Shown: positions 7,001 to 15,275 of the stretch, one piece after another
Layout: every line of letters starts with the position of its first letter
Position numbering within the stretch: the first letter of the stretch is position 1
Assembly (NCBI GenBank): GCA_964503615.1
Contig: CAZDBA010000098.1
Location: 1-20,028 of the forward strand
Source: CAZDBA01 sp964503615
GTDB lineage: Bacteria > Planctomycetota > Planctomycetia > Pirellulales > Pirellulaceae
Direction: 5' to 3'
DNA: 20,028 nucleotides
Position numbers and translations under genes: made by a program
The notes under the pieces: generated by a model
What the model saw: the letters and a program-made list of their open reading frames with translations, nothing else
What the model was told of the DNA's origin: nothing
Database searches by the model: none

Positions 7001-9861
7001 AGTGCCGCCTCCTCACCGGACAACGGCGCTTTTTCAAACACCTCTTCGCGGCAGATTCCAGCAAAGTCCTGAGAGAATTTGGGCGGGCGTGGGTTCGGCG
7101 GCCAGAACGCTTTTGCTCTCAACGAACGTATCACGTTCGCTGCATTCTCGTCCGCTTCTTTTAACTGTTGCTCGGTCCAGTGAGCAGGTGCGAATTTGAT
7201 CTTGTTCGGATCACGAGGCAAAGTGATGTAGCCCAAACCGACCGGTTGGTCAGAGCGATTTTCGAAACGAAGCGCCGTAACCAGATGGCGATACAACGGC
7301 AACTGTAGATCGATCCAACCGGATCGCTGATAGTAATGCGTCTGCTCGGGCTCGTCCCCACGATCGCTGGTCTTGTAATCCCAAACGTAAACATCCCCTC
7401 TTGTTTCGTGTTGGTCGACGCGATCAATGATGCCGTTGATCGTAAAGGGGCGGCCATCTACTTCCAGCTCGTATTCGCAATCTTCTTCGGCGTAAGCGAT
7501 TCGCCAACCAGATTGCCGCTGCTCCGCTTGGAGTTCGGCGAACAAGTCTAAACGCTGGCGAAGTTGTTCAATCTGGACAGTAACCGCGGGCAGGCGACTG
7601 CTTAGAAACAACTTCTCGACCCGTTCATCCAACCGTCCGCGCAGATATTCAGCGATCTCGCGGGTTCGCGTCGAATCCTTAATACTTTCATCTCGCGCGA
7701 AATCACACAGCACGTTATGGGCCAAGTCACCGAACGAGCCACCATCCATTTCTCTTGCGCTGTCGTCAGCGGTTTGCAGCTTGAGAATCCGATTCAGGTA
7801 AAACCGGTAGGGGCATTCCATAAACTGTTTAAATTTGGTCACGCTGATCTTATTGATCTCGGCGACGTTATCAAAATCAGCCGGATTGGGAATTCCAAAC
7901 TGTTGTACGACCCGAACATCACTTCGATTGGCCAACCAAAATCGCTTTGAATCGCTGCCGGGATGTGAAAAGAAAGCTTTGGCTCGCAACGCGACCTTCT
8001 TGCCATCGGTCGCCATAATCAACCGGCTGGGAACCAACGGATCGCCACTGATTCGTTTGCGGCCACAAATCAAAAGTAGATTTTTGCGAGCCGCGTTGAT
8101 CATGCCCAACGAATACGCATCACGAGCGTAACGGCGATCGTTGTCGACGATTCCCAACGACTTGCAAAGCGAATTTGGCAAAAACAGATCGGCATTTTCA
8201 ACACTGGGCACATACTCGTCATTGAACGACGTTACAACAACGACTTCTGCATCGTCCAATCGCAGATCCAACCAACCGGCGATCTCGACCGCTTTGTGCG
8301 AAGGCTCGTCGGTCAACGACTCCAGTCCGGTAGCTTGAACCGCAAGATCCAGTGCCTCATGCGCAGCCAGTTCGAACTCCCAATCAGCAGGCATTTCCTG
8401 ATGATCTGAGAAAGCCCGGTTAATCGCATCGCAAGATTTAAACAGCAACCGATCTTGCAACTCGCGCTCATCCAATTCCAAGCTTCCAAACAGCTCCATG
8501 ACGATGCTGATCCAGGGATCGGCCCATTCTTTCAGTGGTCGTTTACCCTGCGACGATGCCACGGGCAGTAATAACTTTCGCACTGCCTCATAAACGGTTT
8601 GCAGATGATCCGGTCTGGGCTTTTCGAATACCAGAACCGGTGGAAACTGAATTTCGGTATCTAGCTCGACAAGCCCTGGAAGTCGTTTTTGCTGAAACTC
8701 GTCCAGCAAAACCAACCAATCGGCTTCCAATCCGGTCGTGCGGTGGATCCAGTTGAACATATCGGGGTGACGTACCATCTCCGCATAGCTGGCAAAGTCA
8801 CCACGTCGCAGAAATTCGGAGATCGTAACCAGCAATCGAATCGACGACGATTCGTTGAACTTGATCCCGCTAAGATTTCGAGATTCAAGTCCAATCGAGC
8901 TGAGCGATCGTTCGATTTGCGGCACGATTTCCGGGTTGGGAGCGCCGATCGTAATCTGGTCGGCGTGAAATTCATCTTTCAAATTGGTCAAATAGTTAGC
9001 GATCGCGTATCCCTGATCGGCTGGCCCGTCCACGATCAAGATTTGCTCGTCAGGAATCTCAATCGGTTGGTCCAACCAACGTTCCGTGATCAAGCCACCA
9101 AATTCGTCAAATCGGTCTCGATGTTCGGCATCACAAAAGACTACTGAGGTAACCTGAGAACCGATCTGTTCCAACATCGTACGTGTTGAGCGATTTAGAT
9201 CGGCGACTCCGACCAAAATGATTTGCTTGTCGGTCGAGCAGAGCCCTTTTTTGGCTGATACGCTCCGCGCCGCCTGCTGATCCCACAATCCAACTTCGTC
9301 CAGGATCTTGTAGTAGTGTTTTTGGACTTGGCCTAGGGTGTTCCAGCGATCGGTTTCTGGAAACTCAGACAGCGACGAGATCTTTCGTTCGACACTGAAA
9401 AAGCTCAATATGTCGGTCGCCAGTCGACTGTGCAAAGTTTGCAGCAGTGTCGCGGCGGTCATATAGTCCGCAATCTCTCCGGTTCGCAAACGAGGAAAAA
9501 TCTCGAACACCGCTTCAGGGTCGGTCCTTTTTAGCGACTGCACCCAAGCCATCCGGCGGGTAAGTTCCGAAGCAAGCGGTTTTTCCTGTCGGTAAAGGAA
9601 CTCAGGTAGACGGCCAATGTTGGTCAGCGTCGGCGGCGTAAACAACAGGGAGTGGGTTTGAGCTTCCTGCACCAACATCTGCAACAAGCGTCGTCGTGAT
9701 CGTGCTGTGGGAACCGCAACGATAAAATCTTGCATGTTCAGACGGTCGCGAACACGATAGGTTTCAACCAACCAAACCGCTGCAGATCGCAAAGCAGCAC
9801 CATCCCACGAAAGGTCGATTCGTGTTGGCTTGTTGGCCGTATTGGTAGCGGCGGCGGGCAC
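6997..9861 (-). CDS. addB: AddB-like PD-(D/E)XK nuclease subunit
   Basis: The 954-residue protein is read as the second subunit of an AddAB helicase-nuclease. Its middle is helicase-like but decayed, with VVVTSFNDEYVPS (541-553) in the place of an AddB helicase block. The C-terminal nuclease domain is complete: FMECPYRFYLNRIL (670-683 region), His715 in GDLAHNVL, Asp813 in GIIDRVD, WDYKTSD (827-833, Asp828 and Lys830) and QLPLY (853-857). The N-terminus shows no Walker A (expected GxxGxGKS). Of the four cysteines that bind an iron-sulfur cluster in classical AddB, only the first (Cys in ECPYRF) and one near the C-terminus (Cys937) can be placed; no CxxCxxxxxC is present. The GTG start at 9861 is backed by GGAAGGA six bases upstream. 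Overlap with addA supports a complex. The name is by analogy. Confidence 0.87.
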   Translation of the reverse strand: MPAAATNTANKPTRIDLSWDGAALRSAAVWLVETYRVRDRLNMQDFIVAVPTARSRRRLLQMLVQEAQTHSLLFTPPTLTNIGRLPEFLYRQEKPLASELTRRMAWVQSLKRTDPEAVFEIFPRLRTGEIADYMTAATLLQTLHSRLATDILSFFSVERKISSLSEFPETDRWNTLGQVQKHYYKILDEVGLWDQQAARSVSAKKGLCSTDKQIILVGVADLNRSTRTMLEQIGSQVTSVVFCDAEHRDRFDEFGGLITERWLDQPIEIPDEQILIVDGPADQGYAIANYLTNLKDEFHADQITIGAPNPEIVPQIERSLSSIGLESRNLSGIKFNESSSIRLLVTISEFLRRGDFASYAEMVRHPDMFNWIHRTTGLEADWLVLLDEFQQKRLPGLVELDTEIQFPPVLVFEKPRPDHLQTVYEAVRKLLLPVASSQGKRPLKEWADPWISIVMELFGSLELDERELQDRLLFKSCDAINRAFSDHQEMPADWEFELAAHEALDLAVQATGLESLTDEPSHKAVEIAGWLDLRLDDAEVVVVTSFNDEYVPSVENADLFLPNSLCKSLGIVDNDRRYARDAYSLGMINAARKNLLLICGRKRISGDPLVPSRLIMATDGKKVALRAKAFFSHPGSDSKRFWLANRSDVRVVQQFGIPNPADFDNVAEINKISVTKFKQFMECPYRFYLNRILKLQTADDSAREMDGGSFGDLAHNVLCDFARDESIKDSTRTREIAEYLRGRLDERVEKLFLSSRLPAVTVQIEQLRQRLDLFAELQAEQRQSGWRIAYAEEDCEYELEVDGRPFTINGIIDRVDQHETRGDVYVWDYKTSDRGDEPEQTHYYQRSGWIDLQLPLYRHLVTALRFENRSDQPVGLGYITLPRDPNKIKFAPAHWTEQQLKEADENAANVIRSLRAKAFWPPNPRPPKFSQDFAGICREEVFEKAPLSGEEAAL

Positions 9862-9867
9862 TGAAGA

Positions 9868-9874
9868 TCCTTCC
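9868..9874 (-). promoter_or_regulatory. Shine-Dalgarno supporting the GTG start of addB
   Basis: GGAAGGA on the minus strand lies six bases before GTG at 9861 and supports that start. It sits in the 93-base gap between the threonine synthase stop and addB. Confidence 0.6.
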
Positions 9875-9954
9875 TTAAACAGTTGCTGGGAGCCGGACGG
9901 CGTTGAGTTTTTAATGTGGCAAAGCCCAATCGCTTACGCGGCGAGCCTTGCTTT

Positions 9955-11190
9955 TTACATCGCCGGACTCATTTTTTCAAAACGGCTCCAATCGATCGAG
10001 CCCAGTTGAATCTCTGGAACGGTCAAGCTGTTTCGCTCAACGTACTTTTGGCCGGCTGCCGTATTAAAAATCACAACTTTTTCGTCTTCTGCAATTTCGT
10101 TGTTGGCGCACATCTCTTCGAGAGCCCCAATACAGACGGCCGTTTCCGGACAGATAAAGACGCCTTCGCTCTCGCAAACCAAACGTTGCCATTCTTCGAT
10201 CCGTTTCTCACTGGCCGACACGCATTTTCCACCACTGGCTCGGACCGCATCGATAACCATGAAATCGCCCAGCGAAATCGGGACTCGTAACCCGCTTGCC
10301 CATGTATGAGCGTCGTTTGCGCGAGTCGAAAACCGTTCACCGGCATTAAAGGCGTCCACGATCGGCTGGCAACCATCAGACTGGACAGAGATCAAACGGG
10401 GCCGCTTGTTTGATTTTAGCCATCCCATTTCTTCCAGTTCTTCAAACGCCTTCCACATCGCGATCAAAGCAGTCCCACCCCCGGTTGGGTACAGGATCAC
10501 GTCGGGTAGTTCCCAGTCGAATTGCTCGGCTAGTTCTAACCCCATCGTTTTCTTTCCTTCCAGCCGATACGGTTCTTTCATTGTCGAGACATCAAACCAG
10601 TATCCGCTGTCGTGCCCTTCGCGAATCGCTTTACCGCACTGGTCGATCAATCCGTTGGCTTTAAAAATCTGCGCCCCCGCAAAGGAACACTCGACCATGT
10701 TGGTCACCATCGAGTCCTCTGGCATGAACACGACCGATTTCATCCCGGCACGGGCAGCGTACAGACCTAACGCGCCTCCTGCATTTCCGTTGGAGGCCAT
10801 CGCGACCGTGTCGAATCCGAAATGACGCGCAAAGGTCACCGCCATCGAAAGACCGCGACATTTAAAGCTGTTCGTGGGAGCACGTGATTCATCTTTGATG
10901 CCCACATGCCGCAAACCCAGACTGGCCGCAAATCGAGGAACGTCGACAACAGGTGATACCGGTTCGGTCATGGTTACGGGCTGGATATCATCTCCAACGG
11001 GCAGCATTTCACGATAACGCCACATTTCCTGCGGCCGCTGAGCAAGTTCCTGTTTGGTCAAATTCGCGGCAATCGCTTCCAAGTCGTAACGCACCCAAAG
11101 TGGGCGTTTTTCGTGCATCGTCTGGACTTGATCTGCTGAAAACTTCGTGCCATCGAGCGCGCTCTCAAGATGAGTAATATAACGGGCCAT
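9955..11190 (-). CDS. thrC: threonine synthase-like PLP enzyme
   Basis: The 411-residue protein is a fold-type II PLP enzyme of the threonine synthase group, which converts O-phosphohomoserine to threonine. The Schiff-base lysine is Lys110 in TNSFKCRG. The phosphate-cradle loop SNGNAGGA is at 133-140, and the Gly-rich loop TGGGTAL at 236-242. The N-terminus follows the archaeal/bacterial ThrC pattern (HLE...G.....RPLWVRYDLEAI), but the Cys residues that form a small metal-binding knuckle in many relatives are absent. No threonine deaminase regulatory domain is present. Related PLP lyases such as diaminopropionate-type enzymes cannot be fully excluded, and no hom or thrB gene is adjacent. It precedes addB by 93 bases on the same strand, so the block may be one operon, though functional linkage is not obvious. 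Confidence 0.82.
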   Translation of the reverse strand: MARYITHLESALDGTKFSADQVQTMHEKRPLWVRYDLEAIAANLTKQELAQRPQEMWRYREMLPVGDDIQPVTMTEPVSPVVDVPRFAASLGLRHVGIKDESRAPTNSFKCRGLSMAVTFARHFGFDTVAMASNGNAGGALGLYAARAGMKSVVFMPEDSMVTNMVECSFAGAQIFKANGLIDQCGKAIREGHDSGYWFDVSTMKEPYRLEGKKTMGLELAEQFDWELPDVILYPTGGGTALIAMWKAFEELEEMGWLKSNKRPRLISVQSDGCQPIVDAFNAGERFSTRANDAHTWASGLRVPISLGDFMVIDAVRASGGKCVSASEKRIEEWQRLVCESEGVFICPETAVCIGALEEMCANNEIAEDEKVVIFNTAAGQKYVERNSLTVPEIQLGSIDWSRFEKMSPAM

Positions 11191-11216
11191 ATCTTCTTAT
11201 TGTCTTGTTTCTATTT

Positions 11217-11246
11217 CCTTGGCGGAACTTGGAGTGCTACCCAAGG
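11217..11246. other. inverted repeat in the leader of thrC
   Basis: CCTTGG (11217-11222) and CCAAGG (11241-11246) can form a six-pair stem with an 18-base loop, about 27 bases upstream of the thrC ATG. It sits in the 238-base divergent region between thrC and the membrane protein. No leader peptide or T-tract was found, so attenuation is not supported. No confident promoter was recognised in the rest of this gap. Confidence 0.2.
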
Positions 11247-11428
11247 TGCCCAGTTCGCTGACGGTTTCCAATAATTTTGCTCCAATAGGTTAATTGATCG
11301 CCTGTTGTTCGTCGACCAACGGTATAAAATTGATTGAAGAAAGTACGGAAAGCCCGAGGTGTTCGCCAACGCAACGTGAGTTGTTGCAGCAGCTTAAAAG
11401 CGAGCCAGGGAGAAAGTAGCAGGATTTG

Positions 11429-12358
11429 ATGAATGCTGATGAAAACGCCGAAAAGCCCGAATCTGGCGAGCCTGAAGAGATCGAGATCGTACCCGCAGAA
11501 TTGGTTTCGAAAGAGTTAGGATCACAAGAGCCTAACAAGGGCGACAATACCGACGATCCGATCTTGGCAACGTTGGTTAAGACCGAAGGCGCACAGACCT
11601 CTCCGCTTGATGCACCCATTTTTTCATTCCCACAGACGGGCATGTCACCGGTACGTCCCATTCCACCGCCTAAACCCAAGCCCCCGTACTTGCGGTCCAC
11701 CCGAGTGATGCAGATTTTGCTGATTCTGGTTTCCCTTTGCTCGGCCTATTTCTTTTTCCAATATTGCTTTTCACAAAGTCACCGAGGTCTGCGCGGCATA
11801 TTGATCGCGCGACGGGCTTTGTGGATTGCGTTCTCTGGGTTAGGAACGCTCTTTGCAGCCTTTCGCGTTCAGCGCCAATGGATTCCCAAAGATGTTAGAG
11901 CTGTCGTTTGGATCGCGCTGATAAACGGACTTGTCTGTTTCCTGTTTATCTTTTCCGAAGTCTGGAGCTGGGCTGTTTTAGCCTGGTTTGTTTGCCATAT
12001 TCCGTTGGCGATCGTAATGAACTTTGCGCCTCATCCCTCAGAAGACGGTGCGAGTTTTGATGTCAACGATAGTTTGGCCGCAAATGGCGGTGCTGTTGCT
12101 TCAGCAACACTGGGTGTCTGGGCGCTGCTTGGATCTCTGCTGACCAGTATGAGTATTATCAACGGTTTGCTGGGAATCTGTTTAGGGTTGTGGGGACTGA
12201 CCTCGCGGAAAAAGGCGCTGGCTACCGCCGGGATTCTGCTTTGCGTTCTCGGGATCATGTCGTGCATGTTTAACGTGACCTACCTGTTCTGGGAAATGAT
12301 CACCGTTCCGGATGAAGATCTAATGAATGCGGCAATGGAATCAACCGTAGTGCAATAG
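11429..12358 (+). CDS. multi-pass membrane protein with disordered N-terminus, unknown function
   Basis: This 309-residue protein is not recognised as a characterised family. Residues 1-90 are hydrophilic and probably disordered: an acidic Glu/Pro-rich stretch, then a Pro/Lys tract (PPPKPKPP, about 79-86). About six hydrophobic segments follow, near 94-113, 129-147, 158-176, 180-200, 221-257 (probably two short helices) and 263-290. The last part, with TLGVWALLGSL, GLWGLTSRKKALATAG and a final helix, resembles the small DUF4190-type membrane domain, but that likeness is from memory. ATG at 11429 is preferred over the TTG one codon earlier because AGGA lies four bases before the ATG. No catalytic motif is visible. 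The neighbouring thymidine kinase gene follows after about 120 bases on the same strand. Confidence 0.75.
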   Translation: MNADENAEKPESGEPEEIEIVPAELVSKELGSQEPNKGDNTDDPILATLVKTEGAQTSPLDAPIFSFPQTGMSPVRPIPPPKPKPPYLRSTRVMQILLILVSLCSAYFFFQYCFSQSHRGLRGILIARRALWIAFSGLGTLFAAFRVQRQWIPKDVRAVVWIALINGLVCFLFIFSEVWSWAVLAWFVCHIPLAIVMNFAPHPSEDGASFDVNDSLAANGGAVASATLGVWALLGSLLTSMSIINGLLGICLGLWGLTSRKKALATAGILLCVLGIMSCMFNVTYLFWEMITVPDEDLMNAAMESTVVQ

Positions 12359-12379
12359 TGAATAGCAGTCCGGTTTGTA

Positions 12380-12414
12380 GTACTACCACTAGCGAAAAAT
12401 TCATGTGGTGGTAC
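12380..12414. other. hairpin between membrane protein and thymidine kinase genes
   Basis: GTACTACCAC (12380-12389) pairs with GTGGTGGTAC (12405-12414), all Watson-Crick except one G-T wobble, around a 15-base loop. There is no following T-tract. It could be a weak terminator for the membrane protein gene or a leader structure for the kinase gene. Confidence 0.35.
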
Positions 12415-12479
12415 CCAACGCTCTCTGGCACTAAACTTCATCCAACAAAACTCTGCAAACGGACACATTGACCCCAGCC

Positions 12480-13076
12480 ATGGCCAAACTTTACTTCTAC
12501 TACTCAGCGATGAACGCAGGCAAGAGCACCACCCTGTTGCAATCTGCGTATAACTACGAAGAACGTGGGATGCGGGTTTTGCTTTTTACGCCGGGTGTCG
12601 ATGACCGGGATGGAGAAGGAACCATCTCCTCGCGAATTGGACTTTCTCGACCCGCAATCGCTTTTGGCAATGAACACGATCTTTACAAACATGTTCGCGA
12701 TGAAAACGCAAAAGACCGAGTTCACTGCGTTTTTGTTGATGAAAGTCAGTTCCTTACGGCAGAGCAAGTCCTCCAATTGACGTTGGTCTGCGATCGCTTG
12801 GGTGTTCCCGTTCTGTGCTACGGAATTCGTACCGATTTTCAAGGCGAGCCATTCGAAGGCAGTAAGTATCTTTTAAGCTGGGCTGATGAGATGGCAGAAA
12901 TCAAAACGATTTGCCATACGGGAAAAAAAGCAACGATGAACGCCCGGTTGGACAAAGAGGGAAACCGGATTTTTCATGGCGAACAAATCGACATTGGCCA
13001 TCACTACGTTGCGCTCAGCCGAAAAGAGTTCCTGCTGGAGAAAGCTACCGTGCTGGGCTACAAATTCGAAGAGTAA
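12480..13076 (+). CDS. tdk: thymidine kinase, type II
   Basis: The 198-residue enzyme phosphorylates thymidine to dTMP in the salvage pathway, in the cytoplasm. It aligns with E. coli Tdk, as recalled, from the first residues. Walker A SAMNAGKST is at 9-17. DD..GEGTISSRIGL is at 41-55. Walker B with the catalytic Glu is VDESQF (86-91, Glu88). The lasso-side block CYGIRTDFQGEPFEGS (113-128) is also present. Zinc-site residues are mostly lost: Cys145 remains in TICHTGKKA, but the second Cys is Thr147, and the YxSxCRxH segment near the C-terminus reads YVALSRKEF (Ser180 and Glu183). Start ATG at 12480 gives the canonical MAKLYFYYSAMNAGKS terminus; an earlier in-frame TTG at 12468 is less likely. 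The stop is 30 bases before the next gene, suggesting co-transcription. Confidence 0.95.
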   Translation: MAKLYFYYSAMNAGKSTTLLQSAYNYEERGMRVLLFTPGVDDRDGEGTISSRIGLSRPAIAFGNEHDLYKHVRDENAKDRVHCVFVDESQFLTAEQVLQLTLVCDRLGVPVLCYGIRTDFQGEPFEGSKYLLSWADEMAEIKTICHTGKKATMNARLDKEGNRIFHGEQIDIGHHYVALSRKEFLLEKATVLGYKFEE

Positions 13077-13106
13077 ACAACAGTAAACGGTGACAACAAA
13101 CCGCAA

Positions 13107-15206
13107 ATGAATGTAAGCGAATTTGCCGAACAGATCGTTTTCGGAACCACGCTGGAAGACAAACTGGCGGTTCCCGAAAAACTGAGCTTTGCGCCGTACG
13201 CGAACACGCCCAAAGTTGAGAAGCTGATCGTTCCGGGGCGACCTTCCGGTTTACAGATGCGTCATGACTCGGGTGGAAACGTGCAACCGCCCAGCGATGA
13301 CAAACTGGAAAACGAATCGGCACGAGGACAACTGCTTCATTTCCTTGCCAACCATGAACTGTTGGCGACCGAGTTGATGGCGCTGGTGTTGCTTAAATTC
13401 CCTGACGCCCCACGGGCTTTTCGACAAGGCGTTTTGGTGACGCTTCGTGAAGAGCAGGAGCACACGCGGATGTACATTCGCCGCATGAAAGAATGTGGCG
13501 TCGAATTCGGTCGCTTTCCGTTAAGCGGTCAGTTTTGGCGGATCGTTGAACCGATGAAGTCACCGATGGACTTCGTTTCGCGGCTAAGTTTAACTTTCGA
13601 ACAGGCGAACCTGGACTACAGCCTCCATTTTGCGTCTGTATTTCGGCGACTGGGAGATTTGGATACCGCAAACGTCCTACAGCAAATTTACGAAGACGAA
13701 ATCGGACACGTCCAACACGGACTCCATTGGTTTCGGCAGTGGAAAGACCCCGAGCAAAGTGACTGGGAAGCGTATCAGGACTCGCTCGAGTTTCCCATGT
13801 CTCCGCAACGTGCGCGTGGACCCCGCGCGAGTTTTAACCGCAAGGGGCGTTTGCAAGCAGGGCTTACGGAACAGTTCGTTGACGCGATCGAGGTCTTTCG
13901 ACAGTCACGTGGCCGAGCCCCCACGGTACGCTGGTTCGACGCGACAGCAGAAGCTGAATTGGCAGGTGGGCAATCTGAAAAACAGATACGGTTACTGGAC
14001 CAGTTGGGCCGTGATCTGGAGTTGGCGATGGTTCCGCTGGCACGGCAGGATGATGTTTTGTTGGTGAGGAAGCAGCCATCCCAAGCGACTTTAAAGTCAC
14101 TGATCGACGCCGGTTTTGACTTGCCCGAATTCGTGACGCCGCAGGACCGAGAGCAGCTTGGTACGCGCAAGTTAAATCGTTTTGCGCCGTGGGCTTGGAC
14201 ACCCGGAAGCATTGCAATCACCAAACCGATTGCCGACGGGGCACGACATCCTGCCCCCAGTTGGTCGCCTGCCGTGGGCGAGTTGTACCGCAAATCTTGG
14301 GGCGCGGCTCGACTGGCCGATTGGCTGGGTGAACCGAACCAGCCCAATTGGTTAGTGCGACCATCTTGCACCGGGTTAGCGGTCAACGATTTGGACGAAG
14401 TCAAACAGGCGATGCAAACGATCGCAAAGCGTGGTTATCGTTCGGCGATCATTAAACGAGACTTGGACGCCTCCGGTCGTGGGCAAAGACGTTTCGATTG
14501 CGAGCAAAGTCTCAACTCTCAAGACGAATCATGGTTGCAAGCGATGTTTTCAGGCGTTGTAAAAAACAGCGATGCCGGACAGGGACCGATTGCACTTATC
14601 GAACCGGAGTTGGATCGGATCGTCGATCTTTCCCTGCTGTGGCGGATCCCTGTGAACGCCAGCGAAACTCAGTTTTTGGGATGGACCCGCCCGCTCGTAA
14701 GCCAAGGCAGACGGTACACCGGCACCACGCTAGGCCAACCGCTCGCCGGTTGTGATGAAGATATCAAGCGACTCTTGCTCGCCGATAGATCGGAGATATT
14801 GAACAACTTGATCGAATGGTTGCAGTCCCGTTTGGAACCAGAACTGTTGAAACGGAATTTCGTCGGTGAATTCGGCGTCGATGCTTTCGTGTGTCGAGCC
14901 ACTGATGGCAGTTTGCAAATCAAGCCCGTTTGTGAACTCAACCCACGCACGACAATGGGTCACGTCGTTTTGAATTTAAAGAAAAAGATCGCACCTGGAG
15001 TTCAAGCCGAATTTCGAATCTTGACTCGCAGTGAACTGGAAAAATCCCGCCAGCGCCTCGACAGCATTCCACTCACAAAATCAAAAGACGGCCGCTGGAG
15101 CCAAGGCGTCGTTTGGCTGTGCGAAGTGACACCGAACACGCGACTGGCCCCCGTCGTGTTGGTAGGACAGCAAGCAATGAGCGCAATTGGAAACCCGACG
15201 CGTTAG
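13107..15206 (+). CDS. DUF455 ferritin-like domain fused to an ATP-grasp-like domain
   Basis: The 699-residue protein joins two enzymatic modules. Residues about 65-215 form a DUF455 ferritin-like helical bundle that keeps the diiron-type ligand pattern: Glu84 in NHELLATE, Glu116-x-x-His119 in REEQEH, Glu165 in TFEQANLD, and Glu198-x-x-His201 in EDEIGHVQHG. Residues about 300-630 look like an ATP-grasp unit: a pre-ATP-grasp Rossmann-like part (to about 420), Lys450 with a flexible loop in IIKRDLDASGRGQRR, IEPELDRIVDLS (498-509), then GEFGVDAFV (587-595) and the metal-binding CELNPRTTMGHV (609-620). ATP-grasp enzymes ligate a carboxylate to an amine or thiol; substrate and product here are unknown. 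A plausible role is peptide or amino-acid ligation coupled to oxidation, but this is inference. It lies 30 bases behind tdk. Confidence 0.75.
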   Translation: MNVSEFAEQIVFGTTLEDKLAVPEKLSFAPYANTPKVEKLIVPGRPSGLQMRHDSGGNVQPPSDDKLENESARGQLLHFLANHELLATELMALVLLKFPDAPRAFRQGVLVTLREEQEHTRMYIRRMKECGVEFGRFPLSGQFWRIVEPMKSPMDFVSRLSLTFEQANLDYSLHFASVFRRLGDLDTANVLQQIYEDEIGHVQHGLHWFRQWKDPEQSDWEAYQDSLEFPMSPQRARGPRASFNRKGRLQAGLTEQFVDAIEVFRQSRGRAPTVRWFDATAEAELAGGQSEKQIRLLDQLGRDLELAMVPLARQDDVLLVRKQPSQATLKSLIDAGFDLPEFVTPQDREQLGTRKLNRFAPWAWTPGSIAITKPIADGARHPAPSWSPAVGELYRKSWGAARLADWLGEPNQPNWLVRPSCTGLAVNDLDEVKQAMQTIAKRGYRSAIIKRDLDASGRGQRRFDCEQSLNSQDESWLQAMFSGVVKNSDAGQGPIALIEPELDRIVDLSLLWRIPVNASETQFLGWTRPLVSQGRRYTGTTLGQPLAGCDEDIKRLLLADRSEILNNLIEWLQSRLEPELLKRNFVGEFGVDAFVCRATDGSLQIKPVCELNPRTTMGHVVLNLKKKIAPGVQAEFRILTRSELEKSRQRLDSIPLTKSKDGRWSQGVVWLCEVTPNTRLAPVVLVGQQAMSAIGNPTR

Positions 15207-15275
15207 CGAGGAAACAGCTTGCGCGCGACCTTGCTAACACTTCGGGTTACCATTTCAGAAACCGTTCATAGGAAA

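Noticed and set aside
11321..11328. TATAAAAT-like -10 box upstream of the membrane protein gene
   Set aside because: No -35-like hexamer is found 16-18 bases upstream, so a promoter call is not supported.
11290..11700. Minus-strand frame of 136 codons over the start of the membrane protein gene
   Set aside because: The Ser/Gly-rich translation mirrors the acidic N-terminal region of the plus-strand gene; no ribosome site or domain was seen.
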